Shown here in pieces: positions 15,486 through 23,050 of a stretch of DNA of 37,802 nt. This stretch comes from Myxococcales bacterium (lineage in GTDB: Bacteria > Myxococcota_A > Polyangia > Polyangiales > Polyangiaceae). Positions within the stretch are counted from its first letter, which is position 1; the number at the start of each line of letters is the position of its first letter. The stretch covers positions 10,942 to 48,743 of the forward strand of contig JAHFDZ010000006.1 in the NCBI GenBank assembly GCA_023248745.1, given 5' to 3'. Made by a program: the position numbers and the translations under genes. Below the pieces are notes generated by a model. The model did no database searches. It saw only the letters and a list, made by a program, of their open reading frames with translations, and was not told where the DNA came from.

Positions 15486-16606
15486 ATATTCCGCTCGATC
15501 AGGTCGATAAACATCTTGCCAAAATGTGGGACGGCGCGACGCGCCACGACCAAGCAACGGCGCGCACCACGCTCCTCACGCTCGTCATTATCGTGACCGA
15601 AGATGCGATGTTGGAACGGGTTAACAAAGTCATCGCAGACGTGGTTGAAGCGCAGCCCGTTCGAACGATCGTCGTGAGCTCTGCGCCCGGCGGCGATGCA
15701 GAAATCATCGCGAATGCCGCGTTGCACATGAACTCGCAAAACCAGCCCAGTGGCGATGCCATCACGCTGCTTGCAAAGGGCAACGCGCGACATTGGCTAC
15801 CGGAGAACATTGACCGGTTCATTTTGTCGGGCATGCCCTGCTGCGTGTGGTGGGTTGGCGATCTTCCCGATCGCGACAATCTGTTCGAGCGCATGGTGGA
15901 GCGCTCCGATCTCACGCTCATCAATTCGGCCGAGATGGACCTCCGCGATCTCAACAAGGTCGCCGACATTGCTGACAAATTTCGACAGACCGCGATCGCC
16001 GATTTCACCTGGGCTCGTCTTCGCGGCATGCAGGACTTGATCGCACGGTTCTTCGATCATCCCGACGCCGCTCCTTATCTCGATGAGCTCACGCGCATCA
16101 CGTTCGCGTTCTCACCGAGAGAAAACGACATCGACGTTGCGAGCACGCGCGTTGGCCTTTTGCTCGGATGGATTTGCCACGCACTTCACCTCGATACGCA
16201 ACACGCAAAGTGGTACCTCAAAAAGGGTGCCGCGCAGATCGTGCTGCATCGCAGCGGCGGAAACTACCCAGAGGTCACGATTCATATCCAACGCGACAAG
16301 CGCCCTGGCGTTCACGACGGTGCGCTTACGCGCATTGAGCTCGCCGCGGGGGCCGACGATGAAGCACTCTTCACCATCGCGCGCCAGGATGATCCAGCCA
16401 ATGTGCTTTGGACGGCCCGCATCCCTAACGTCGTCATCCCACCGCAGGTTATGCACTTCGAGAGCCACAACGAAGGGCGCATGCTTCGCCGTTGTCTCGA
16501 GAATCCGGTGCGTGATCCGCTCTTCGAACAGAGCGTACGTGCCGCGCGCGAGATTCTGCGGAGTGTCGCTCCGCGACTTTCAGGTCCACCTTCGACTTAC
16601 CGATGA
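15482..16606 (+). CDS. opcA: Glucose-6-phosphate dehydrogenase assembly protein OpcA
   Basis: The ATG at 15482 overlaps the zwf stop (ATGA) and is preceded by a GGAGG inside zwf, so it is preferred to the in-frame ATG at 15470. The 374-residue protein shows OpcA features: ATARTTLLTLVIIV at the N-terminus, RTIVVSSAPGGDAEI, CCVWWVGDLPDRDNLFERMVERSDLTLINS, RFFDHPDAAPYLDELTRI and the C-terminal strands YPEVTIHIQRDKR. OpcA is required for active G6PDH in cyanobacteria and is paired with zwf in actinobacteria; the direct coupling here supports the same job. It overlaps the next gene by ATGA. Confidence 0.92.
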   Translation: MNIPLDQVDKHLAKMWDGATRHDQATARTTLLTLVIIVTEDAMLERVNKVIADVVEAQPVRTIVVSSAPGGDAEIIANAALHMNSQNQPSGDAITLLAKGNARHWLPENIDRFILSGMPCCVWWVGDLPDRDNLFERMVERSDLTLINSAEMDLRDLNKVADIADKFRQTAIADFTWARLRGMQDLIARFFDHPDAAPYLDELTRITFAFSPRENDIDVASTRVGLLLGWICHALHLDTQHAKWYLKKGAAQIVLHRSGGNYPEVTIHIQRDKRPGVHDGALTRIELAAGADDEALFTIARQDDPANVLWTARIPNVVIPPQVMHFESHNEGRMLRRCLENPVRDPLFEQSVRAAREILRSVAPRLSGPPSTYR

Positions 16607-17205
16607 CAGAACCTACGACCAAAGCGCTGTCGCACTCGCCCGACGTCGCCTTCATTGCAGCGCTGTGTGGCGGAGCGTCTCTTTTGCCGATTCCCTTTGT
16701 GGATGGTCCCATCCGCGCGCGACTGCACGCTCAAATGTTTCGCACGCTCGCGGCGCGAAAAGGTAAGTCACTTGACGATCAAAGCGTCAAGCAGCTGCTC
16801 GGCAAGAAGGCAGGACTCCTCGGCGCGGTAGGCAAGTTTGCCCTTCTCTATCCTGCGAAACGCCTTTTTCGCCGCCTCTTCGGCGTGCTCGCCATCGCAA
16901 GCGTCATCGACGAAGTGAGTCAAACCTATCATCTTGGGTTCCTGTTCGCGACGGCACTCGAAGACTCATCGTGGGGGACTCGCTCAATGGTTGGAGTTCG
17001 CACGGCCATCGACGCAACGATCAAGGCGATTGACCCAAAGCCCGTGCGTCACCTTTTTCGCGGTGCGGTGAGCACGTGGGCAAGGTCGAAGACCAAAGAC
17101 GATTCTGTCGATACCGACCCATTGCTCGAGAGACTCGCCAAGTATGGCGCGGCACACTTCGAGGCTGCGGCTGAAATGCTGCACGAAGAGTTACAAAAAG
17201 CGTAA
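16603..17205 (+). CDS. Hypothetical protein, third gene of the zwf-opcA operon
   Basis: This 200-residue protein starts at an ATG overlapping the opcA stop, so it is probably cotranslated with opcA. The N-terminal part has a hydrophobic segment (DVAFIAALCGGASLLPIPFVDGPIRARL) and a second one (GAVGKFALLYPAKRLFRRLFGVLAIASVID), suggesting peripheral or integral membrane association. The rest is helical and basic (AIDPKPVRHLFRGAVSTWARSK). I do not recognise a named domain. Its place suggests a link to carbohydrate or NADPH metabolism, but this is by position only. Confidence 0.75.
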   Translation: MTEPTTKALSHSPDVAFIAALCGGASLLPIPFVDGPIRARLHAQMFRTLAARKGKSLDDQSVKQLLGKKAGLLGAVGKFALLYPAKRLFRRLFGVLAIASVIDEVSQTYHLGFLFATALEDSSWGTRSMVGVRTAIDATIKAIDPKPVRHLFRGAVSTWARSKTKDDSVDTDPLLERLAKYGAAHFEAAAEMLHEELQKA

Positions 17206-17228
17206 GGCGCGTGCGTCTCGCTTGCAGG

Positions 17229-17301
17229 TACTCGTGGCAGGAGTCGAACCTGCAGGTTCTCCGTTCTGAGCGGAGCGACGTTGCCGTTTGCCTACACGAG
17301 T
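17229..17301 (-). tRNA. tRNA with anticodon CAG (nominally Leu), class I body with short variable loop
   Basis: The 73-nt minus-strand sequence folds as a full cloverleaf. The acceptor stem is ACTCGTG/CACGAGT, followed by T8 A9; the D-arm is GGC..GTC with GG in the loop, A14 and A21. The anticodon stem is CTCCG/CGGAG with loop CTCAGAA. The variable loop AACCT has 5 nt, the T-arm is GCAGG/CCTGC with loop TTCGACT, and the discriminator is A73. The genome gives CCT after A73, so CCA is not encoded. The anticodon CAG reads CUG (Leu), but bacterial tRNA-Leu normally has a long variable arm. The body recalls tRNA-Gln or tRNA-Cys more than tRNA-Leu. It is isolated, convergent with the zwf operon. 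Confidence 0.8.
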
Positions 17302-18097
17302 GAAAAAGTGGCCCTGTTTTTGACGTCTGGGCCCAGAGTGCGCGCGCGTAGCGGGTGAGATCCGGTGCACGCAACACTCCAAGACGCAGGGATACCAATC
17401 GTCAGGACACGGGACAGTTCAGGTCATTGACCATGTGTAGTTCTTCCCAAAGAGAAGGAACTCGGTCATCGACAAAAACCGCAGCACATGCAGGAGCAAG
17501 ATGGGTCGAAAGCCGCATTTTGCGCGGGCATCATCCCAACCGCTCTGGCGAGAGGTTCCCCTCTACGAACAATTTTCAGCTGCAACGAAAGGCACAAAGT
17601 TCAGGTGCCTTCTCAATGAGTTCTCCTTCAGTTTTTTCCAAATAATGACTCGCGCGCGAAACGCATCGCGCGATTGTTCAATTGAACAATTAATTTTATG
17701 CTCAATTGAGCAGTTGCAACATATGCAATTGATTACTGCAAACGCAGGACCGAAAAGCCATGCGCGACGCGCCAACCCGATCCAATGCAGGCGCCCTACG
17801 CACGGCGCAAAGGCGGGCCCCACGTCGGGCCTAGACCCGACAAACCCGAAACGGTACCTCGCCGCACAAAGCAAAAAAGGCCACCTGGGTTTCCCTAGGC
17901 AGCCTCCGTGAGAGCGGAAGATAGAAACCTAGAGTTTGGGCTTTCGACGAAGTCGCAGATCGGACGGCCAGAAGGAATGCTGCCCTACGAAACGAGCGCT
18001 CTCGCCGCAATCGCACAGATCGACGCATTGGTAGGCCTGCTTCATGCCGAAGGGGCGCTGACCTGCGAACGATCGATTTTGTAAGATTGTCGGTTTC
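17302..18097. other. About 800 bp without a convincing gene
   Basis: Open frames here are short, overlap each other in several frames and have no protein-like composition or ribosome sites. The only strong signals are the AT-rich palindromes near 17673-17731. The segment is more AT-rich than its surroundings in its middle part. A decayed gene or an integration scar is possible, but no recognisable remnant was seen. Confidence 0.5.
17673..17731. promoter_or_regulatory. Phased CAATTG palindromes, tandem operator-like
   Basis: An 18-bp perfect palindrome (17673-17690, core TGTTCAATTGAACA) and a 14-bp perfect palindrome (17699-17712, TGCTCAATTGAGCA) share 12 of 14 bases. Their centres are 24 bp apart. 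A third CAATTG core (17726-17731) follows 23 bp later without good arms. TAAAAT lies between the first two on the minus strand and could be a -10 box. Such arrays usually bind a dimeric repressor cooperatively, but no regulator gene is adjacent. Confidence 0.5.
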
Positions 18098-18277
18098 ATG
18101 GCCCCTCATCAAGAAGCAGCGCGTGCCCAGCGGCTCGCTTTTAGCTTCTGCATGCACTTCGACGCACAAAGCGCCGAGACAATTCATGGTGTAGCGGAGT
18201 TTCTTCACTCAGTCCAGAAATATGTCTCTGGTCATTGCAAATTGATCGCCGTCGATGCGGACACATCAATTCGCTAA
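18098..18277 (+). CDS. Possible small protein, 59 aa
   Basis: An ATG at 18098 opens a 59-codon frame (MAPHQEAARAQRLAFSFCMH.. to ..AVDADTSIR) with balanced, protein-like composition. An in-frame TGA lies 39 bp upstream, so this is the only ATG start available. There is no good Shine-Dalgarno sequence. It overlaps the end of the convergent lipoprotein gene by 12 bp. No family is recognised. It could be a real small protein, a remnant, or chance. Confidence 0.3.
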   Translation: MAPHQEAARAQRLAFSFCMHFDAQSAETIHGVAEFLHSVQKYVSGHCKLIAVDADTSIR

Positions 18278-19006
18278 CTTGACCTTTCGCCCAGGCACGA
18301 GCCCATCAACGAACACGAGCTCGACGCTCTCTTTCGATGCCGCCGAAGCGGATGCGACGAAGAGATCGACGACCAAACCCCAGATCATCACATCGTCGGC
18401 ACCCATCACGAGACGAGCCGCCGGGCATGCGGCGCGCGCCTTGCTGAACGCACCACCGCCCATGGTCATGTCGGGACCTCCAAGGCCTTTCGTGAACTTC
18501 TGTGCCACGCCTCCGCCCGCCGTCCACACCGAGATGTTCGCTTCTTTGCTGATAAACGCCGTTGCGACGCACGTCTCTGGTTCGGCGGCGCCGAGATACG
18601 TTTCGATCTTAGTCAAGTTACCTGACCTATGGGTCGTTGAGATGGAAAGCGACTTTGGCTTCTGCGCGCGAACGGTGTCGACCAGTTGCCGAACGGCGCT
18701 TGGCTTGGCTTTGCGATCGACTTCAAGGTTGATCGCTTCTTGAGCGATGCGTTCGCCGGCGAGCACAACCGCGAGGCGTTTCGCCCACTCGTCGCGCGAG
18801 CCGATCGACTCGCCGCTTACGATGAGCGTTTCGGCGTTGAGCTCGATGCGAGCCGGCCCTCTTTTCGGCGGCGGCGGTGGGGTTGAAGGTGCGGCCGAAG
18901 GCGTGGCAGACGACGTTGCCGGCGGACTGGCCTCGTCCTTCGAACAGCCGGCGACGGCGATCGCAATGGACGCGAAAATAGCACACTCAACGTGACGAAT
19001 TGGCAT
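18266..19006 (-). CDS. Lipoprotein with ExbD/TolR-like periplasmic domain
   Basis: This 246-residue protein starts MPIRHVECAIFASIAIAVAGC, a lipoprotein signal with lipobox VAGC at 18-21. A Ser/Thr/Pro/Ala linker (about 25-48) follows. Residues 52-140 (IELNAETLIVSGE, INLEVDRKAKPSAVRQLVDTV, PKSLSISTTHRSG) resemble the periplasmic domain of ExbD/TolR in strand-helix order, although the usual N-terminal membrane helix is replaced by a lipid anchor. The C-terminal part is glycine-rich in the middle (TAGGGVAQKFTKGLGGPDMTMGGG) and unassigned. A role with an ExbB/TolQ motor is speculative; no such genes are nearby. Confidence 0.75.
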   Translation of the reverse strand: MPIRHVECAIFASIAIAVAGCSKDEASPPATSSATPSAAPSTPPPPPKRGPARIELNAETLIVSGESIGSRDEWAKRLAVVLAGERIAQEAINLEVDRKAKPSAVRQLVDTVRAQKPKSLSISTTHRSGNLTKIETYLGAAEPETCVATAFISKEANISVWTAGGGVAQKFTKGLGGPDMTMGGGAFSKARAACPAARLVMGADDVMIWGLVVDLFVASASAASKESVELVFVDGLVPGRKVKLAN

Positions 19007-19077
19007 CGGCGGAACTCCTCGCTTTCGCGAGAGTGCACCGCGGATGCCTCAGCCGCAAGACCCTGCCTGCCGTCCGC

Positions 19078-19341
19078 TTACGCTGCAGCGTGCAGACTGC
19101 GAAGCTTGATGCGAATCTCGTCAAAGCTTGGCGTGGCAAGCCCGCGGGCGTGACACAACAAAAAGAGCGCGTGGTGAACCTCGGCGTCGTCCGGCTCATC
19201 GGTGCAGCCGTCGAACGTATTGCGATCAACGGCCAGCAACATTGCCGCCGCAAGCTCGTCCCGCTTCGCGTACTCAATGTACGCACTCGCCTCTGCGAGG
19301 GTTAGCGCGCCGAGACTCACAATCGAGGGCTTCTTTCGCAT
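19078..19341 (-). CDS. Small hypothetical protein, 87 aa
   Basis: The ATG at 19341 follows GGAGAG at good spacing and gives MRKKPSIVSLGALTLAEASA. The protein is helical and acidic in the middle (VDRNTFDGCTDEPDDAEVHHALFLL) with no membrane segment. The upstream extension of the frame is Arg/Ser-rich and unlikely to be coding. No family is recognised. It is followed on the same strand by the lipoprotein gene at 19006, 71 bp away. Confidence 0.6.
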   Translation of the reverse strand: MRKKPSIVSLGALTLAEASAYIEYAKRDELAAAMLLAVDRNTFDGCTDEPDDAEVHHALFLLCHARGLATPSFDEIRIKLRSLHAAA

Positions 19342-19446
19342 GCACTCTCCGTGTTGTTTGGACGATCGAGAACGCGTCATCGCAGAACGTAGGAGCGATG
19401 AACGCAGAGATTGTCGTTGCAACAGCCCCGCCACCAAGCCAACCAA

Positions 19447-19579
19447 CACTCGGTCGTCGACCGATGCTTGTCCGAGTGCAGAGCTAACGATCGCCATCGA
19501 ATGATGGCGCATGGTGCGAGTTCCTCGGGCGCTTGGCTCGTACGCCGAAAGAGTGCGTCGTCCTTGTCGACGCTCTTTT
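19447..19579 (+). ncRNA. Chain of hairpins ending in a terminator-like structure
   Basis: The 436-bp gap between the 87-aa gene and the isomerase gene holds three successive stems. CACTCGG (19447-19453) pairs with CCGAGTG (19472-19478), competing with CGGTCG/CGACCG inside it. CGCCATC (19492-19498) pairs with GATGGCG (19503-19509). GCGTCG (19555-19560) pairs with CGACGC (19568-19573), followed by TCTTTT. The last looks like an intrinsic terminator on the plus strand, so a short plus-strand RNA may end here. No clear promoter was found. Confidence 0.3.
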
Positions 19580-19777
19580 GCTCTCCCTTTTTGCGATCGT
19601 GCTTCAGGCATCGCCCTCGGTGGAGGCTTGTCGCCTCACCTTTCAAGATAACGCGCCAGTGCGACTGCTACCAATTTCCACTAGACGTTTTCGGGGTCGT
19701 TGTCGCACCTGATACCTCGATACTTCGCCGTACTTGACCTCTTTATCGTCGTTCTCTCGGCATTTCGCACAAGCCCG

Positions 19778-20365
19778 CTATTTTTGCAGCGCGCGCTCGA
19801 CAAGAACAAGGCGATCTTGGCCCCAAAAGAGGTGCTTCCCATCGACAACGAACGTTGGCGCGCCAAAAATTCCGTGAGTCTCTGCGGATGCCGTCGCATC
19901 GCGCAACGTATCTTTGATACTTTGTTCGTTACATTTTGCAAGAATCCGAGACGCATCGTCGCCGATGAGCGACGCAAGCGTTGTTTCGTTGGCGATGTCT
20001 TTGTCTTCGGCCCAGTACGCGCGAAACGTTCGCTCGAAGAAACCACGCTTCTCTTGCTCCTCGAGCGCTAGGTACGCACGCAGGGGCTTGACCGTGGGCA
20101 TAGGAAATCGCGATGGCATGACCAGTGGCACGCCCCAGTGTTCCGCCCACCGAAACATGTCCTGAAAGTAGTATCGACGCTTGGCTTCAGGCCACGTGAG
20201 GATGGGCGCGTCGGGGGTTCCTATTCCCTTAAACAGCGCGCCGAGCAACATCGGTTTCAGTGTGAGGGTGGCGCCGGTGCGCTCGGCAAGCGCGTGCACC
20301 TGAGTCGAAGCCAGATAGGCAAAGGGCGAAGAAAAGTCCCAATAAAAGTCGAGCGTGTGGGCCAT
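19778..20365 (-). CDS. 2-hydroxychromene-2-carboxylate isomerase family (DsbA/GST-kappa fold)
   Basis: This 195-residue protein begins MAHTLDFYWDFSSPFAYLAS, the typical HCCA isomerase start in which Ser (12/13) replaces the CxxC of thioredoxin-fold oxidoreductases. Family segments follow: LKPMLLGALFKGIGTP, KRRYYFQDMFRWAEHWGVPLVMPSRFPMPTVKPLRA, and GIFGAPTFVVDGKHLFWGQDRL with the cis-Pro. Enzymes of this group use glutathione to isomerise 2-hydroxychromene-2-carboxylate in naphthalene degradation. No degradation genes are nearby, so a general glutathione-linked role is more likely. Confidence 0.88.
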   Translation of the reverse strand: MAHTLDFYWDFSSPFAYLASTQVHALAERTGATLTLKPMLLGALFKGIGTPDAPILTWPEAKRRYYFQDMFRWAEHWGVPLVMPSRFPMPTVKPLRAYLALEEQEKRGFFERTFRAYWAEDKDIANETTLASLIGDDASRILAKCNEQSIKDTLRDATASAETHGIFGAPTFVVDGKHLFWGQDRLVLVERALQK

Positions 20366-20399
20366 AGCAAAAACGTTATATCGCGATGCACCCCAGCGC

Positions 20400-21494
20400 T
20401 CACGGACTCATTGCGAAGCGGTTTCCCACAAAGTCCGGGCGGTGCACGCTTGCGAGATCCGTCGCCAAAAGCTGACCGACAAGCCTGTCTCTCACCTTGC
20501 CATCTCGAAGCTGACGGGGATCGTCAACCACCCTGACGAGCGCCTCATCGGGGTCGACCAAGGCACAGGAGAGCGCATCTGCCACTCGCGTTTCGACTTC
20601 TGAGAACGCTTGTCGCTTTCGATCGCCACGAACGAGCAAGCACGAGGCCGAAGGGTAACGTTTCATCCACGCGCGCCCCATCGAAAGCAGAGACGATTCG
20701 TAACTTTGTGCGCCATGTTTTGCCGGCGCGCGCAGCACCCACAAGTCCACATCCGAAAGAAACGCCGACGTCTTCGGAGCATACTCAGGCAGATCGCACC
20801 CGACTTCGAAGACACTGACACCGACCGTTTGGCGATCGACAATGATGGCGCGAAGATTGATGGGACCATCCCCGGTCGAGACGATTTCGATGGCATGTGG
20901 CGCCTCAGGTACGTCACGCGTCACTTCCGCAAGCGCACCGCGCGCGCCATCCGTCGCCATGTGGATATCGTAACTTCCGTCGATACGAATCCGAAGCGAA
21001 CCTCCCGCAGGCTGAGCGTCGGCCAGCACCTCGATGCGTGAAAACGGCTCTCGCATCTCGAGCGTCAATCGTGCGCCGCGATCGCGCGTTGTGAGAGCCC
21101 CGGCGTTCGCAGTCCACTTGCCCTTGCGTCTCAGCGATCCAAATTCGCGCACCGAATGACCGACTGGCGAAACCCAGCGCGCACCACCGAGGCCAAAGTG
21201 CTCTTCAAGTCGTTCTCGAAGCGCCGAAGCAATACGGCTCTGGCGCTGGCCACACACGGTCATTCGAAGGTCGCGCGTCGGATGGGCTCCTTTTAGTTCG
21301 ATGGCCGCAGCCTTCCAGCGAGAGAGCCGCTCGGCGTGGACAATGGCAAGAGGGTTGACGACCACGCCTTCATGCACCGGAACCGCCTTCGGAGCCTCAG
21401 GCTGCGAGTGAGCCACATGCTCGTGAAGCGAAACAGGCGGCCCTTCGCGCGCAGCACAGGAAATGAGGGCAAGCAGCAATACAGGCGCGCGCAC
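20400..21494 (-). CDS. Lipoprotein with a degenerate SGNH-hydrolase-like domain
   Basis: I prefer the GTG at 21494 because it begins directly at a lipoprotein signal (MRAPVLLLALISC); a TTG eight codons upstream is possible. Mature residues resemble bacterial SGNH/GDSL hydrolases with an extra beta domain: LKGAHPTRDLRMTVCGQRQSRIASALRER, HFGLGGARWVSP, KGKWTANAGALTTRD, INLRAIIVDRQTVGVSVFEVG. The GDSH nucleophile block is absent (replaced by TVCGQRQSR) and no DxxH end is seen, so it is probably not a hydrolase. Similar proteins may bind peptidoglycan or polysaccharide. It diverges from the iron operon. Confidence 0.6.
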   Translation of the reverse strand: MRAPVLLLALISCAAREGPPVSLHEHVAHSQPEAPKAVPVHEGVVVNPLAIVHAERLSRWKAAAIELKGAHPTRDLRMTVCGQRQSRIASALRERLEEHFGLGGARWVSPVGHSVREFGSLRRKGKWTANAGALTTRDRGARLTLEMREPFSRIEVLADAQPAGGSLRIRIDGSYDIHMATDGARGALAEVTRDVPEAPHAIEIVSTGDGPINLRAIIVDRQTVGVSVFEVGCDLPEYAPKTSAFLSDVDLWVLRAPAKHGAQSYESSLLSMGRAWMKRYPSASCLLVRGDRKRQAFSEVETRVADALSCALVDPDEALVRVVDDPRQLRDGKVRDRLVGQLLATDLASVHRPDFVGNRFAMSP

Positions 21495-21571
21495 AGGACG
21501 ATCGTGACATGTAGACAAATGTCAGACGAAGTTTCCTGCTTCACGCATTGAAGAACGCATCCGCCCTTATT

Positions 21572-21590
21572 GAAAGTGATTGTCATTAGT
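21572..21590 (+). promoter_or_regulatory. Fur-box-like operator
   Basis: GAAAGTGATTGTCATTAGT matches the 19-bp Fur consensus at 14 positions by my count. It lies 34 bp upstream of the small lipoprotein that opens the imelysin-TonB operon. Fur would repress these genes when iron is sufficient. The divergent lipoprotein gene (20400-21494) may be controlled too. Confidence 0.6.
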
Positions 21591-21623
21591 GACCGGTGCC
21601 ACTAGCTCTCCCTAGAGCACCTC

Positions 21624-21845
21624 ATGCAAATTGAGCCGTTCCTCCTCCTGCCGTTTCTTGCCGCGTGCGCACCGCCGCCAAGCAACGGGCCATCCGACGC
21701 GGGGACTTTCGTTTTCGACGCACCGCAAACCGAAAGCGGACTCGCGGACGCGACCCACGATGGGTCGACCGGCGACGCGACCCACGACGCACCGCCTGAT
21801 GCGCGTTCGGACGTCCCATTCGACGCGCCAAGCATCGACCCCTGA
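21624..21845 (+). CDS. Small Asp-rich lipoprotein, 73 aa
   Basis: MQIEPFLLLPFLAAC is a lipoprotein signal with lipobox LAAC. The mature 60 residues are low-complexity, rich in Asp, Ala, Pro and Ser (FDAPQTESGLADATHDGSTG), with about a dozen Asp and only one Glu. It precedes the imelysin gene by 11 bp in the same direction and lies just after the Fur-like box, so it is the first gene of the operon. The acidic stretch could bind metal loosely, but such linkers are also common in myxobacterial lipoproteins. Confidence 0.6.
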   Translation: MQIEPFLLLPFLAACAPPPSNGPSDAGTFVFDAPQTESGLADATHDGSTGDATHDAPPDARSDVPFDAPSIDP

Positions 21846-21856
21846 GGCCCTCGCAC

Positions 21857-23050
21857 ATGAAACGATGCTCCATTCTTTTTGTCCTCGTCGCAGCCACCGC
21901 ATCTCTCGGCTGCAAGCGCGCGACACCAACCAATGGCGACGCCGGTACAAGCCGTGCCTCCGAGGCAACGCGTGAGCAGGTGTTGCGTGGCATCGGCGAG
22001 TGCACCGCGTCCGAGGTCGCCTCATTTGCAACCAAAGCTGCCACATTTGGCCAAAAGGCAAACGCCGCTGCGACAGTGCCAAGCGACGCCACGCGCAAAG
22101 AAGCACAAGACGCCTGGGTCGCCGCAATCGATCAGTGGGAGAGACTCGAAGTCATGCAGTTCGGCCCGGCGGCCACAAAGGCGCATCCAGGTGGACAAGA
22201 TCTTCGAGGCTCTATCTATGCCTGGCCGCTCACAAGCCGGTGTTTGATTGAGCAGCAAATCGTCAGCAAAGCATACGAGGGCGCAACGTTTTCAACCGCG
22301 CTCTCGAGCAGCCGCGGGCTGGGCGCCGCCGAATATCTATTGTTTTATGCGGCTCCCGACAATGCATGCTCAGCGGGCGCAACCATCAACGCGGATGGCA
22401 TGTGGAACGCCCTTGGCGCAACAGAGATCGCCGCACGACGTCTTGCGTACGCCGGTGCGGTCGCCACCGACATCGCCGCCGTTGGAACGAAGCTCAACAC
22501 CGCGTGGGATCCTGCGCAAGGCAACTTCGTCAATGAACTTGTCAAATCGGTACGCGGCGGCTCGATTTACAAAACGGATCAGACCGCGTTCAACTCGGTG
22601 AGCGATGCTCTCTTCTACGTCGAGGCCGACGTCAAGGACACCAAGGTTGCGCATCCGCTCGGAATCTTGAATTGCACGACCCCGACTTGCCCTGAAGGCG
22701 TCGAGTCGCCGTACGCGAAGCGATCCCTGACGCATATCGTCAATAATCTTGCCGGTTTTCGCAAATTGTTCTTTGGCTGCAACGACGGCAATGGCCAAGC
22801 ATTTGACGACCTCCTGGATGCCATCGGCGCTTCGAGCATCAACACCTCGGTCAAGGTGGCGCTCGAGCAGGCCGAAGCCGCGCTCGCTTCGATAACGTCG
22901 CCCGATCTCGAGACTGCCATTGCGCAACAGAACGACAAAGTGCGGGCTGTTCACACCGCGCTAAAAAAACTCGCCGACGTCCTCAAGACGGAATTCGTCA
23001 CTGTGCTCGACCTCGAGCTTCCGCAACGCGTCGAAGGCGACAATGATTGA
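21857..23050 (+). CDS. Imelysin-family iron-regulated lipoprotein
   Basis: This 397-residue protein has a lipoprotein signal (MKRCSILFVLVAATASLGC). The imelysin domain covers about 50-385, with helices WVAAIDQWERLEVMQFGPA, SIYAWPLTSRCLIEQQIV, the core GLGAAEYLLFY (equivalent to GxHxxE plus YLL, with His replaced by Gly here) and VNNLAGFRKLFFGCN. Imelysins (IrpA, ICMP; EfeO-related) are outer-membrane- or surface-linked proteins induced by iron limitation; the lack of the His argues against a peptidase role. It overlaps the HTTM gene by 8 bp. Confidence 0.85.
   Translation: MKRCSILFVLVAATASLGCKRATPTNGDAGTSRASEATREQVLRGIGECTASEVASFATKAATFGQKANAAATVPSDATRKEAQDAWVAAIDQWERLEVMQFGPAATKAHPGGQDLRGSIYAWPLTSRCLIEQQIVSKAYEGATFSTALSSSRGLGAAEYLLFYAAPDNACSAGATINADGMWNALGATEIAARRLAYAGAVATDIAAVGTKLNTAWDPAQGNFVNELVKSVRGGSIYKTDQTAFNSVSDALFYVEADVKDTKVAHPLGILNCTTPTCPEGVESPYAKRSLTHIVNNLAGFRKLFFGCNDGNGQAFDDLLDAIGASSINTSVKVALEQAEAALASITSPDLETAIAQQNDKVRAVHTALKKLADVLKTEFVTVLDLELPQRVEGDND

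Noticed and set aside
17229-17301. tRNA-Gln or tRNA-Sec
   Set aside because: Gln would need anticodon CTG or TTG, and the loop reads CTCAGAA (CAG). The acceptor stem is 7 bp (C before A1 faces A73) and there is no long variable arm, so it is not tRNA-Sec.
17501-17911. 136-codon plus-strand open frame in the gene-poor region
   Set aside because: Its repeated CSIEQL comes from the DNA palindromes, it has no ribosome site and its composition is not protein-like.
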